Source of the DNA: a virus
Virus record (IMG/VR): IMGVR_UViG_3300030333_005697
Location: 1 to 44,365 of that record
Reading direction: 5' to 3' (one strand)
Length of the DNA: 44,365 bases
Positions 1 through 8,639 of the stretch are shown here, in pieces. The position numbers and the translations under genes were made by a program. Every line of letters begins with the position of its first letter. Position 1 is the first letter of the stretch. A model generated the notes under the pieces. It was not told the origin of the DNA. It did not search any database and saw only the letters and a program-made list of their open reading frames with translations.

Positions 1-18
1 AGTAAGGGAGGCAAAATA

Positions 19-408
19 ATGGCATTTGAACCAGAAAATGAAAGATTAGAAGGTGGAGAAAGATATTTATCTATGTTAGAAAGAGGTCCTGAACCTTTTA
101 AACCAGAGCTTAGACAGGGAATGCCTTCAGACCCTCTTAGTTATATTAATAGAATTCCTACTATGATGGAAGGATTTAACAGAGAATATCCAGAAGCGTC
201 TTTTATGGAGCGAATAGGGTCATCTTTTGCAGATGGACTCGGAGGTTTATTAGGTTATATTCAGAATTTAAGAGGTTATGGACCCGTTTATGGGGAAGGA
301 GATGATAGTCTTTGGGAAACTACACAGATTTATCCTGATAATACTCAAGAAATTGGGCAATCTGGAAGTGGAGATAATCCAAAGCCTGAAGATTATCCTC
401 AATACTAA
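19..408 (+). CDS. hypothetical protein, first gene of the late block
   Basis: A 129-residue protein of unknown function. The start is supported by AGGGAGG just upstream of the ATG. It is acidic and rich in proline, glycine and tyrosine, with no clear transmembrane segment; residues about 60-85 (FMERIGSSFADGLGGLLGYI) could form an amphipathic helix. The tail is low-complexity and ends in DYPQY. Its stop codon overlaps the start of the next small membrane gene (TAATG), so it is probably co-translated with the packaging genes. A minor virion protein is possible because other structural genes here have similar Gly/Pro-rich acidic tails, but that is inference only. Confidence 0.7.
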   Translation: MAFEPENERLEGGERYLSMLERGPEPFKPELRQGMPSDPLSYINRIPTMMEGFNREYPEASFMERIGSSFADGLGGLLGYIQNLRGYGPVYGEGDDSLWETTQIYPDNTQEIGQSGSGDNPKPEDYPQY

Positions 409-497
409 TGGAAGATTTAAAGGTGGGCTATGTAATACTTAGTCTAATATTTATCATTGCAATCGTCGCAACATTGATAAAAAATATAGATAAATAA
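408..497 (+). CDS. 29-aa single-span membrane peptide
   Basis: This very short gene is bracketed by TAATG overlaps on both sides: its ATG overlaps the stop of the preceding gene and its stop overlaps the start of the putative small terminase. The product begins MEDLKVGYVI, followed by a hydrophobic stretch (residues about 7-23, rich in I, L, V and A) and a charged KNIDK end, so it would span the membrane once. Exact fitting between two genes supports translation. The role is unknown; small phage membrane peptides of this kind are sometimes lysis-related, but nothing here shows that. Confidence 0.6.
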   Translation: MEDLKVGYVILSLIFIIAIVATLIKNIDK

Positions 498-1255
498 TGT
501 ACACAATTACAATTAAGCATAAAGATATAGGGAGTAAAACCTATGAAATCTATACTAAAGAAGAAGCCGATAAAGAAGGACTTCAATATAGTCATTGGAG
601 AGATGCAAGAGAAGGAGAGTGGGCCTTATCTGACGATAACTTCGTATCAAAAGTTATTAAGAGAAAATCGTATAAAGGAGCTGATAAAATCGATAATGTC
701 TACCTCAGATTTGCGTGGGGGTACACTTTCTATAATCCTGGAAGACGAGGAAAGCAATTAAAAGTAAAAGGTCGTAAGTCAAATACAACGATGACAGGAA
801 AAAGACCAATCGAGGTCAAGGCAAAACAAAAAAGAATGCAGAATCTAGCTATGGTATACGCTCAAACTATGAATACAGATGATACAATAGCAAGAGTATG
901 CGGAGAAGTAACCGCTAATGAAGATAGACGAATTAAGCGTTACATGCGAACGGAGGTGTTTAAAGGTATGGTAAGAGAAGAATTAGCAAAATTATTAAGT
1001 AGTCATGGTATGTCAGAAGACTATACCTTAGAATTACTTGCTTCTACAATAAAGAAAGCTCAGGATAAAGGGGATGTTACTAATCTTATGAGAGCTATAG
1101 AGAATCTACAAGATATGCATGGAATGAAAGATAAACATCTTGTTAAGACTACAGATACCTTAGAAGCCAGTTCTACAGTTAAACTTATAGATGAGCTTCG
1201 TGAAGAAGAGAGTAAGTTATTAGCTACTAGAACTACTATATCTGATGAAGAGTAA
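497..1255 (+). CDS. putative terminase small subunit
   Basis: This 252-residue protein sits directly upstream of, and overlaps by TAATG, the large terminase gene. That is the usual place for the DNA-recognition subunit of the packaging motor. The N-terminal about 100 residues are basic and rich in aromatic residues. The middle (residues about 105-165) is helical and charged and could hold a DNA-binding helix-turn-helix. The C-terminal half (GMSEDYTLELLASTIKKAQD and onward) resembles the helical region of small terminases that describes per-step calculations over DNA-bound oligomers. The call rests mainly on position and this C-terminal character; no decisive motif is visible. Confidence 0.6.
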   Translation: MYTITIKHKDIGSKTYEIYTKEEADKEGLQYSHWRDAREGEWALSDDNFVSKVIKRKSYKGADKIDNVYLRFAWGYTFYNPGRRGKQLKVKGRKSNTTMTGKRPIEVKAKQKRMQNLAMVYAQTMNTDDTIARVCGEVTANEDRRIKRYMRTEVFKGMVREELAKLLSSHGMSEDYTLELLASTIKKAQDKGDVTNLMRAIENLQDMHGMKDKHLVKTTDTLEASSTVKLIDELREEESKLLATRTTISDEE

Positions 1256-2748
1256 TGGATTATGAAGCTAAGCATGAAGAGTTAAGAGCTCTTCAGAAGT
1301 TGCGGAATAATATGGCGTTATTTGGAAGGTACTGCTTCCCGACTGCCCTCCGCAAACAAACACCACCGTTCCACCACGAGGTGTATTCTGCCTTAGCTGA
1401 CGACGACGAAAAGAGAGTGCTAATAGCTGCGCCTAGAGGAACGGCTAAGAGCACTGTTACCACTCTCATTTATCCTTTATGGAGATTGGCATTTAAAAAA
1501 AGTGATGAAGATTTATTTATAGTTATTATATCAGAATCTCAAGCTCAGTCTATAAACTTCCTTTCTCGTATTAAATATCACTTAACCCATAGTGATAACT
1601 TTAGAAAGACATTTGGAGATATGGGGCCTAATACAGCTAGTAGATGGACTCATACCGATGTAGTTCTTGCTAATGGAACTCGTATAATAGCAGTAGGTAC
1701 AGGACAAAGAGTTAGGGGATTTATTGAAGGAGATACTCGTCCAAACCTTATTGTAGTTGATGACTTTGAATCAGAATTAAATGCATTTACTCCAGAAGCT
1801 AGGGCTAAAAATAGAAAGTGGATGACAGAAGCGGTAATACCCTCTTTATCAGACGATGGTAAAATATGTATGATTGGCACAGTTATATCAGAAGATTGTT
1901 TTTTATATTGGGCTAAAGAATCTGAGACATGGAAGGTTTTATGGTTTTCTATATGGGATGATGAAGAAAAGAGTATTTGGCCAGAAAGGTTTCCTAAAAA
2001 AAGAATACTAGGAATAAAAAAGGAATTTCAGTCTGTTGGTAATTTAAATGGATTTTATCAAGAGTATATGAATATTGCTCAATCTCCTGATAATGCCCCT
2101 TTTAAACCTGAGTGGATACAATTACATCATTATGATTATGAGAGAATAAATGGGCAAAATTGCTTAGTAAGAGAGGTGGGAGATGAAAAGAAAATTAAAC
2201 CAGTTGATATCTATTGTGGAGTGGACCCTGCTAGTTCCCTTTCTGCTAGGGCTGACTTTTTTGTTATTTGTGCAATCGCTGTTGATAGTGATAACAATAA
2301 GTATATTATCGATGTTTACAGAAACAGAATATCGCCTGCGGAACAACCAGGAATAATAATAGATATGTTTAAAAAGTATAGACCTAGAAGAATGAAAGTT
2401 GAGACTGTAGGTTATCAAGAAGCTTTAAGAGTTGCTGTAAGAGATTTAATGAGAGAAGAAGAATTGTATATACCAGGACTAGAGTCAGGAGTTAAGCCAA
2501 GAAATTCTAAAAGTGAGAGACTTTTATCTTTAGTTCCTATGTTTGCAAAGAAGCAATTTTACTTTAGACCACAAGATATAGAACCTCAACAAGAATTCTT
2601 ATCTTATCCTAAAGGAAAGCATGATGATGTTATGGATTCTGTATGGACAGCCCTCGATGGAGTTAAGCCGTGCAGAATAAAAGAATTTAACGCAGAAACA
2701 AAAAATAAACCTTTAGCAAAAAAACTATTGGATTGGATGACAATGTGA
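1255..2748 (+). CDS. terL: terminase large subunit (packaging ATPase and nuclease)
   Basis: This is the DNA-packaging motor ATPase and headful or end-cutting nuclease, acting at the portal of the procapsid. The 497-residue length fits the family. The N-terminal ATPase domain has a Walker A-like AAPRGTAKST (residues 58-67) and a Walker B with catalytic acid LIVVDDFE (about 165-172), followed by a coupling motif in MIGTVIS. The C-terminal RNase H-like nuclease domain starts with YCGVDPAS (about residue 320) and ends with the conserved acidic KHDDVMDS (about residue 460). The first about 60 codons are clearly richer in GC (for example cttcccgactgccctccgca) than the rest of the gene. The start codon overlaps the upstream stop. 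Confidence 0.95.
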   Translation: MDYEAKHEELRALQKLRNNMALFGRYCFPTALRKQTPPFHHEVYSALADDDEKRVLIAAPRGTAKSTVTTLIYPLWRLAFKKSDEDLFIVIISESQAQSINFLSRIKYHLTHSDNFRKTFGDMGPNTASRWTHTDVVLANGTRIIAVGTGQRVRGFIEGDTRPNLIVVDDFESELNAFTPEARAKNRKWMTEAVIPSLSDDGKICMIGTVISEDCFLYWAKESETWKVLWFSIWDDEEKSIWPERFPKKRILGIKKEFQSVGNLNGFYQEYMNIAQSPDNAPFKPEWIQLHHYDYERINGQNCLVREVGDEKKIKPVDIYCGVDPASSLSARADFFVICAIAVDSDNNKYIIDVYRNRISPAEQPGIIIDMFKKYRPRRMKVETVGYQEALRVAVRDLMREEELYIPGLESGVKPRNSKSERLLSLVPMFAKKQFYFRPQDIEPQQEFLSYPKGKHDDVMDSVWTALDGVKPCRIKEFNAETKNKPLAKKLLDWMTM

Positions 2749-2769
2749 TGTATATTACTCCTAAAATTT

Positions 2770-5013
2770 ATGCCGTACGAAGATAATAATACAAAGCCAG
2801 CGCATAGCGAAAGAGATTTCGTCAATGAAACTATAGATATTTATCAAAGATACTCTAAAAAAAGAGATAATTGGGCTATTGAAGCAAAAGAAGATAAAGA
2901 GTTTCGATTAGGTAAGCAATGGACTACTGAACAAGCTGAAACGTTAAAGAAAAGGGGTCAAGCTCCTATAGTAGTTAATCGTATACATCCAGCTGTAGAA
3001 ACAGCTAAATCTATGATAACTGCTAATAGGCCTTCTTTTAGATGTTCTCCTAGAGAAGACTCAGATAAAAAAGTAGCGAATGTAATGAGTAGTCTACTTT
3101 CTTATATGTACGATATATCTGATGGAAGAACAGTAATAAGAAAAGTAGTTGATGATTACTATGTAGCAGGTTTAGGATTTATTCAGGTATATCAAGACCC
3201 TATGATGGATATGGGTAAAGGTGAGGTATGTATGCATGATATCGACCCTTTAGATGTATATGTTGACCCTAATAGCCAGCATAGATTTTTTGATGATGCA
3301 GAAAATATTATAGTTTCTAGGTTATTTACTAAAGACCAAGCTAAAAAATTATATCCAATGTATAAAAAGGATATAGAAGAATCTGATAGCGAACAAGATT
3401 GGAATGCTCCAGAAACAGGAAGAAACTTTGATGGTACTGTTCATTTTCCTGAAGATGTAGGTACTTTAGATAACACTAACTATGTTAGGGGTTATGAAAG
3501 ATATTATAAAAAACATATACCCGAATACAGGATTTTTGAAAGTTGGAGTGGTAAAGAAGATTTATTAGATGAAGAGAAGTTTGCTGAGTATATGCAAAAG
3601 CCAGCTTGGATTATTCAAGGTCAAATAATTACTGATGAAAAGCAAGCTCAAGGCTTAGTTCAGCAATTACAATATCAAGAAGATGCTAGAGTAGAGCAAG
3701 AAAAAATAAATGCAAGACAAATAATGACTCAACAAGGGTTAGGAGTTGAGGCTGCTCTTCCTGAAATACCAAGAAGAGAAATACAAGTTGAACAAGTTAC
3801 TTACAGTGATTTAGCTCAAAACAAAGCTATTGAAGTTGTAGAAGTTCTTTCTACTAGAGTTCATCAATGCGTAGTTATTGGAGATAAACTTTTATATAAA
3901 AGGATTCTTCCTATAGACCAATATCCTATAGTACCTTTTGTTAATATACATACAAGAACTCCATACCCTGTAAGCGATGTAAGATTAGTTAAAGGAATGC
4001 AAGAATATATAAATAAAACAAGGTCATTAATAATAGCCCATGCAACAACTAGCACGAATACAAAAATACTTGTTCCAGAAGGTAGTGTGGATATGTCTGA
4101 CTTTGAACAAAAATGGGCTCAACCAGGAGTTGCAATATCTTATGACCCGACCGATGGTGCTCCCATGGCTGTTCAACCTTCTCCACTCCCTAATGAACTA
4201 TATCAAAATGAAATGACTGCTAAAAACGATATAGACCATCAATTAGGTATATATGAGATGATGCAAGGAAATACGGCAGCAGCTCCACAAACATATAAGG
4301 CAACAATAAGCCTTGACGAATTTGGTCAAAGAAAAATTAAATCTAAACTTGCTGATATAGAGGCAGGTTTAACAAGAGTAGCTCAAGTAGCTATTCCATT
4401 AATGCAACAACTTTATACTATTAAAAAGGTATTTAGAGTTGTACAACCTAATAATTCATTAAATGACTATGTAATCAATCAGAAACTAGTTGATGATAAA
4501 ACAGGTGAAATACAGATATTTAATGATATTACAGTTGGTAAATATGACGTAATCTGTGTAGCAGGCTCGACCTTACCTACAAACAGATATGCAGAATTAG
4601 AGTTCTATAAAGATGCTTTCCAAATGGGACTTATCGATAGACAAGAAGTTCTTAAGAAAACTGAGGTATTTGATGCCGAAGGAGTACAGCAAAGAATGGA
4701 CATTATCGCTAAGTTACAGCAATCTTTAAAAGGAGCTCAAGAAGAAATTAAGAAGCTCAAAGGAGACTTGCAAACCCGTGACAGAGAATCTGTTAACTTG
4801 CGTAAAAAACTTGAAGTTGAGAAATTTGCTTCAAGTCTTGATAAAGTTCAGAATAAATCTGAGGCTGCAGGTACTTTATATGAAAAGCGTCTTGATGACA
4901 CACTATCCACAGTTAAAAGTCAGATAGCAGATTATGTATCTGATATAGAAAAAGAAAAAAAGGATTCACCTTCTAGTGGAAAGAAGCAATCCAAAAAACA
5001 GGAGAAGAAATAA
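2770..5013 (+). CDS. P22-like portal protein
   Basis: This is the dodecameric portal, the channel at the capsid vertex through which DNA is packaged and ejected. Its 747 residues match the long P22-type portals (about 725 aa) rather than HK97-type ones (about 400-500 aa). The N-terminus has the typical wrapper EDKEFRLGKQWT followed by an IVVNRIHPAVE segment. Further on is the DVYVDPNSQ stretch that follows the conserved wing region. The last about 120 residues (from about 625) are a charged coiled coil ending in a lysine-rich tail (KKQSKKQEKK), matching the barrel or helical extension of such portals. It follows the large terminase and abuts the scaffold gene directly (TAA-ATG). The start has no strong ribosome binding site. 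Confidence 0.9.
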   Translation: MPYEDNNTKPAHSERDFVNETIDIYQRYSKKRDNWAIEAKEDKEFRLGKQWTTEQAETLKKRGQAPIVVNRIHPAVETAKSMITANRPSFRCSPREDSDKKVANVMSSLLSYMYDISDGRTVIRKVVDDYYVAGLGFIQVYQDPMMDMGKGEVCMHDIDPLDVYVDPNSQHRFFDDAENIIVSRLFTKDQAKKLYPMYKKDIEESDSEQDWNAPETGRNFDGTVHFPEDVGTLDNTNYVRGYERYYKKHIPEYRIFESWSGKEDLLDEEKFAEYMQKPAWIIQGQIITDEKQAQGLVQQLQYQEDARVEQEKINARQIMTQQGLGVEAALPEIPRREIQVEQVTYSDLAQNKAIEVVEVLSTRVHQCVVIGDKLLYKRILPIDQYPIVPFVNIHTRTPYPVSDVRLVKGMQEYINKTRSLIIAHATTSTNTKILVPEGSVDMSDFEQKWAQPGVAISYDPTDGAPMAVQPSPLPNELYQNEMTAKNDIDHQLGIYEMMQGNTAAAPQTYKATISLDEFGQRKIKSKLADIEAGLTRVAQVAIPLMQQLYTIKKVFRVVQPNNSLNDYVINQKLVDDKTGEIQIFNDITVGKYDVICVAGSTLPTNRYAELEFYKDAFQMGLIDRQEVLKKTEVFDAEGVQQRMDIIAKLQQSLKGAQEEIKKLKGDLQTRDRESVNLRKKLEVEKFASSLDKVQNKSEAAGTLYEKRLDDTLSTVKSQIADYVSDIEKEKKDSPSSGKKQSKKQEKK

Positions 5014-5949
5014 ATGGTAGATAATCAAGGAATGGACACCCAACAATCGGCAAATGAATTATTTGACGAATCTGTCTTTACTGACAGTCCTCAAGCAGGA
5101 GAAGGCTCCACTGAAGAAACAGCATTAACTCCGACCGATGCGTTTACAGAACCGTCTGGAAAAGAGGCCCCAAAAGAGGCACCCTCGACAGAGGAAATAG
5201 CTCAACCAGCAGACCCCAAAAACGATAACACTCGTTATCAATATTGGCAGTCTCAGGCAGCTAAAAAAGATAATGAGATAAAGCAAATGCAGGCTCAATT
5301 GCAACAACAGCAACAAATGCAACAGCAATATGCTCAACCTCATCAACCTCAAGAACAAGTTCAAGAGGAATTTCCTCCACCTCCAGAAAGACCTGTTAAA
5401 CCAAGAAACTTCAATAGGCAAGAAGCCTTTGAAGATGCTAGCAGTGAATCTGCTAAGTATTTAGATGATATGGATGAATGGCGAGATAATATTGATGAGT
5501 ATCGAAATCTTAAAGAAGAGTACGAAGGTACTTTGATGGAAGAGCAAATGCGTAATTATCAGCTTCAACAAGAAAGAGTTAGGCAAGCTCAAATTCAGCA
5601 AGCTCAAACTCAAAAACAGTTACAAGAAGTTAATAATCTTGCTCAAGGACATTATGGTATGTCTCCACAAGAGGCTCAAGAATTTATTCAAACTATGTCA
5701 GACCCGTCATCTATTACGGTAGATAATTTGGTACAATTGTATAGACTACAAAAAGGTCAAGGTGGCGGTGCCCCCGTTAATCAGGGACAACCTGCTCAAC
5801 CTTCTCCTCAGTTTCAGCAAGCTCAAAGAGCTCAACAAGTTCCACAACCTATGGGCGTGCAACCTACAGCTGGACAAAATACAGTTTCTACAGAAGACCA
5901 AATTATGGATAATATGATATCGGATTTTAAAAGTAAAAATCCTTGGTAA
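5014..5949 (+). CDS. glutamine-rich scaffold-like protein
   Basis: A 311-residue protein between portal and major capsid genes, the usual position of a scaffolding protein that guides procapsid assembly and is then lost. The N-terminal third is acidic and rich in T, P, E and A. Residues about 85-115 hold long glutamine runs with M and A. The centre (about 130-200) is a strongly charged predicted coiled coil, followed by more Q/A/P-rich sequence and a short positively charged helix at the extreme C-terminus (ISDFKSKNPW), as in scaffold proteins that contact the capsid through a C-terminal helix. No catalytic motif is seen. The function is inferred from composition and position. Confidence 0.7.
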   Translation: MVDNQGMDTQQSANELFDESVFTDSPQAGEGSTEETALTPTDAFTEPSGKEAPKEAPSTEEIAQPADPKNDNTRYQYWQSQAAKKDNEIKQMQAQLQQQQQMQQQYAQPHQPQEQVQEEFPPPPERPVKPRNFNRQEAFEDASSESAKYLDDMDEWRDNIDEYRNLKEEYEGTLMEEQMRNYQLQQERVRQAQIQQAQTQKQLQEVNNLAQGHYGMSPQEAQEFIQTMSDPSSITVDNLVQLYRLQKGQGGGAPVNQGQPAQPSPQFQQAQRAQQVPQPMGVQPTAGQNTVSTEDQIMDNMISDFKSKNPW

Positions 5950-5964
5950 ACATCCCGTAGGGGG

Positions 5965-6003
5965 CATTCACCTTGAAGGCGAAAGCAGTTGATAGGTTGA
6001 ATG
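5965..6003 (+). promoter_or_regulatory. putative leader hairpin of the capsid gene
   Basis: In the gap between scaffold and major capsid genes, CATTCACC (5965-5972) can pair with GGTTGAATG (5995-6003), with one bulged base. Inside the loop is GCGAAAGC, a two-pair stem closed by a GAAA tetraloop. It lies 5' of the ribosome binding site AGGAGA at 6010-6015. An mRNA-stabilising or processing leader for the most highly expressed gene is plausible but unproved. Confidence 0.35.
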
Positions 6004-6023
6004 TTAATTAGGAGAAGTCTAAA

Positions 6024-7403
6024 ATGGCTAATTTTACAAGTATCAGTGGCGGAGCTGCTGGTTCAGGCGTTTCTTTAGACAATAACCGTAGAGTCTTTAA
6101 TTTTGGGGAAAGAGTTGCAGAACTTGCTCCTCAACAGTCTCCATTTTTTGTGTATCTATCAAAAGTTGCAAAAAAGGCGACAAATGACCCTGTGTTTAAG
6201 TTTTTAGAACAACGTCATCAATGGCAAAGAAGAAATTTCTTTGTATCAACAGGTGAAGATTGGGACCCAGGTACAGTAAGTGCAGGAGCTTCAGTTGCTG
6301 CTGGAACTGATTTACACATTTCATGCAACTACACAAAAGACGGCAAAATATCTTCGTCAGAAGAAGAATGTCATTTCATCGTTCCAGGTCAAGTGCTTGC
6401 TATCTACTCAGATGGAGATAGTAAAGTTTATCGATTTAAAATCGCTGAAGATGCATCTGTAACATCTAATGACGATACAGCAGCAGGTGATGGTAAATAT
6501 ATCAATCACGATGCAACTAACGGACACACAGAGATTACAGGTGAGTCTTTAATTGCTATTGATGCTGTTGCTTCAGGTGCAGATATGAATGCTGGTCAAA
6601 AAGGTCAAGTAATTGGTACTGCATGGACTGAGGGTACTGATAGTCCTGTTGGTTGGGAAGATATCATGTCTGATTCTGAAGGATATTGTCAGATATTTAA
6701 AACTGGCATGAACATCTTTTCTGGTACTGCTCTTGCAACTGAATATAGAGGAGTTAAGAATGAGTTCCAAAGAATCTGGCAAGATAAGCTAATGGAGCAT
6801 AAAATGGACATGGAGCAAGCATTCTTGTTCGGTCTAGGAAATGCGACTGCTGGAGCTACTGCTGCTAGATATACTCATGGAATTCTTCCTTATACCGAAG
6901 CTAACGGTAAAGTATATAACATGACTTATGCTTCTTCTGGATACGATGCTTTCTTAGATGCAATGGAAGATTATTTTGCACCTGAAGGCGGAAACTCTGG
7001 TAATAAGTTAGTGCTAGCTTCAAGAAAAGTAATTACTTATTTGAATAAATTAGGTAATGGCTCTTTCATGAACAATTCAGTTGGTTCATCTCAATACAAA
7101 CTAGATGTTACTAATATTCCTGGAGCTTTTGGGCACAATGTAACAATGGTAAATACTATATTTGGTAATTTACACTTTGTTGCTGAGCCTTTATTAAGAG
7201 GCCCTTGGGAAGACTACTGTGTTTGCGTAGATATGAAAAATGTTGCTTATAGACCATTAGTTGGTAATGGTGTAAGCAGGGATACTTTCATTGAAACTAA
7301 TATTCAGAATCCAGGAGTTGATGGTAGACAAGACCAAGTTATTACAGAAGCTGGTCTTGAAATAAGCTTACCAGAAACTCATGCTGTTCTGAAGTTTAGT
7401 TAA
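6024..7403 (+). CDS. major capsid protein
   Basis: A 459-residue protein in the canonical major-capsid position after the scaffold gene, with a ribosome binding site (AGGAGA) and a structured leader. The sequence has the look of an HK97-fold capsid subunit: a flexible Gly/Ser-rich N-terminus, an E-loop-like region (about 50-110) with RHQWQRRNFFV, an inserted polar domain (about 95-200), then the spine-helix-like EYRGVKNEFQRIWQDKLMEH (about 235-255) and a C-terminal P/A-domain region with NPGVDGRQDQVITEAGLEI. It resembles the capsid families seen in N4- and SU10-like phages more than classical HK97, but assignment to one family would need profile comparison. Confidence 0.85.
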   Translation: MANFTSISGGAAGSGVSLDNNRRVFNFGERVAELAPQQSPFFVYLSKVAKKATNDPVFKFLEQRHQWQRRNFFVSTGEDWDPGTVSAGASVAAGTDLHISCNYTKDGKISSSEEECHFIVPGQVLAIYSDGDSKVYRFKIAEDASVTSNDDTAAGDGKYINHDATNGHTEITGESLIAIDAVASGADMNAGQKGQVIGTAWTEGTDSPVGWEDIMSDSEGYCQIFKTGMNIFSGTALATEYRGVKNEFQRIWQDKLMEHKMDMEQAFLFGLGNATAGATAARYTHGILPYTEANGKVYNMTYASSGYDAFLDAMEDYFAPEGGNSGNKLVLASRKVITYLNKLGNGSFMNNSVGSSQYKLDVTNIPGAFGHNVTMVNTIFGNLHFVAEPLLRGPWEDYCVCVDMKNVAYRPLVGNGVSRDTFIETNIQNPGVDGRQDQVITEAGLEISLPETHAVLKFS

Positions 7404-7414
7404 GGAGGTATCTT

Positions 7415-7894
7415 ATGGCATTTACATACGCAAAAGAAGATGGTTATATCAAGGCTACGGAAACTATTACTGTTGCTGCTAATTCTAGTGGTAGTGATGT
7501 AGAAACATCTGGAAGTTCACTTCCTTGCACTGGAGCTAAGATAGTTTTAGCTCAAGCAGATGAAGCTACAAATATTACTGCTAAAGTTCAGTATACAATG
7601 GATTCTACAGATATAACTGTTGGCGGAGTAGGTGCAGACCCTTCGGCTGCATTATCTTCTAGTTCGCAAACTTGGTATGATGCTAAGGCGACTGAAGGAA
7701 ATGCAGAAACTGGCCTTACAGCGGATGACACTCTTGAAGCATTTCTTTTACCTAAGAATGCAAAGTATGTTAAGATTGTCATGATAGCTGCTAATGGTTA
7801 CGGTGGAGGCTCTGAAGCTACCGAGCTTTGGCTTGATGGGGTTAAATCTGATTTAGGATTTAGCATAGGTGGTATTGGTACTGACCCATCATAA
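7415..7894 (+). CDS. putative capsid decoration or head-associated protein
   Basis: A 159-residue protein directly after the major capsid gene with a strong ribosome binding site (AAGGAGG). It is rich in A, T, S, G and V with alternating hydrophobic residues, typical of a beta-sandwich, and contains no charged helices or catalytic signature. Small beta-rich proteins at this position often trim or decorate capsids. The gene is followed by a strong UUCG-capped hairpin, suggesting that the capsid and this protein form an expression unit distinct from what follows. Function is inferred from location and composition. Confidence 0.55.
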   Translation: MAFTYAKEDGYIKATETITVAANSSGSDVETSGSSLPCTGAKIVLAQADEATNITAKVQYTMDSTDITVGGVGADPSAALSSSSQTWYDAKATEGNAETGLTADDTLEAFLLPKNAKYVKIVMIAANGYGGGSEATELWLDGVKSDLGFSIGGIGTDPS

Positions 7895-7911
7895 TAAGTA
7901 GTAAAATAATC

Positions 7912-7935
7912 GTAAGGGGGCTTCGGTCCCCTTAC
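7912..7935 (+). terminator. UUCG-capped hairpin after the capsid unit
   Basis: GTAAGGGGGC (7912-7921), loop TTCG, then GTCCCCTTAC (7926-7935): ten base pairs including one G-T wobble, closed by a C(UUCG)G tetraloop. It lies between two same-strand genes, and no run of T follows. It may therefore act as a leaky terminator, an RNase block or a processing site rather than a full intrinsic terminator. Confidence 0.75.
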
Positions 7936-7955
7936 ATTAACTTAACGGAGAAAAA

Positions 7956-8531
7956 ATGAGTGATTTAACAATAACAAATGCTGGTGTATCAGTTACTCCA
8001 AAAAGAGCTGGAAATTCAGTTTCTGCAAATAAATATAATATTATTACAGTAACTCCAACTATAGATACTAATGCTTATGCAGCAGATGATGTTCTTTTTA
8101 CAAGTTGTGAAATACCTAATGCAGTTTTAGGAGAAGGTGGGGTATCTAAATTAATGCATATGTTTGTCTTAGATACAGACGATATAAGTGCTACTCCTTA
8201 TGATGTATTATATTTCTTTACAGAAAAAAGTACAGCTCTTGGAACATTAAATGCTACTGCTGATATAAGTGTAGCTGATATTAAGGCTTTAGGACTAAAT
8301 GGATTTGTATTGCAGGATGGAGACCAAGCTTATACTGGTAATGAATTAGATAATGCGGTATTAACGAAGGTTTTTAGTGCCTCTGGGGCTTCTGAACCTA
8401 TTGATAATTTAACATACTTAAAAGCTGCTGAAGGCTCTACAAGTGTTTATTGTCATGCAATTATAAGAGCTGGAACACCTAATTATACTAATGCAGATGC
8501 ATTAAGATTAATATTTCATATTGAGTATTAA
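7956..8531 (+). CDS. hypothetical structural protein
   Basis: A 191-residue protein with ribosome binding site CGGAGA, located between capsid and connector genes. The sequence is a soluble, beta-rich, T/A/D-rich chain without membrane segments or a catalytic motif. Its start (MSDLTITNAGVSVTPKRAGN) and end (DALRLIFHIEY) look like a single compact domain. A head decoration or head-completion role is plausible from the context. It shares low-complexity beta character with the preceding decoration candidate and with the 152-aa protein at 9330, so these may form a set of small virion beta proteins. No family is recognised. Confidence 0.5.
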   Translation: MSDLTITNAGVSVTPKRAGNSVSANKYNIITVTPTIDTNAYAADDVLFTSCEIPNAVLGEGGVSKLMHMFVLDTDDISATPYDVLYFFTEKSTALGTLNATADISVADIKALGLNGFVLQDGDQAYTGNELDNAVLTKVFSASGASEPIDNLTYLKAAEGSTSVYCHAIIRAGTPNYTNADALRLIFHIEY

Positions 8532-8636
8532 ATGCCTGCGAAAAAAGTAAAAAAAGTTGTATATTCGACCAATATAGGTATTCCTTTTACTGGGAATAAA
8601 CCTAATAGTAGACGAAAAAAGAATTTGAAAGGGTAA
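8532..8636 (+). CDS. 34-aa basic peptide
   Basis: A tiny gene whose ATG immediately follows the stop of the preceding gene and whose stop lies three bases before the next start. The product begins MPAKKVKKVVYSTNIGI and ends RRKKNLKG. It is very basic (about a third K/R), with no hydrophobic span. Exact fit between two genes and in-phase spacing support translation. Nucleic-acid binding or capsid-interior binding is possible from charge alone; the function is unknown. Confidence 0.55.
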   Translation: MPAKKVKKVVYSTNIGIPFTGNKPNSRRKKNLKG

Positions 8637-8639
8637 TAA

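Noticed and set aside
543-761. 72-codon frame inside the putative small terminase gene
   Set aside because: It lies wholly within a better-supported gene in another frame and shows no domain or independent support.
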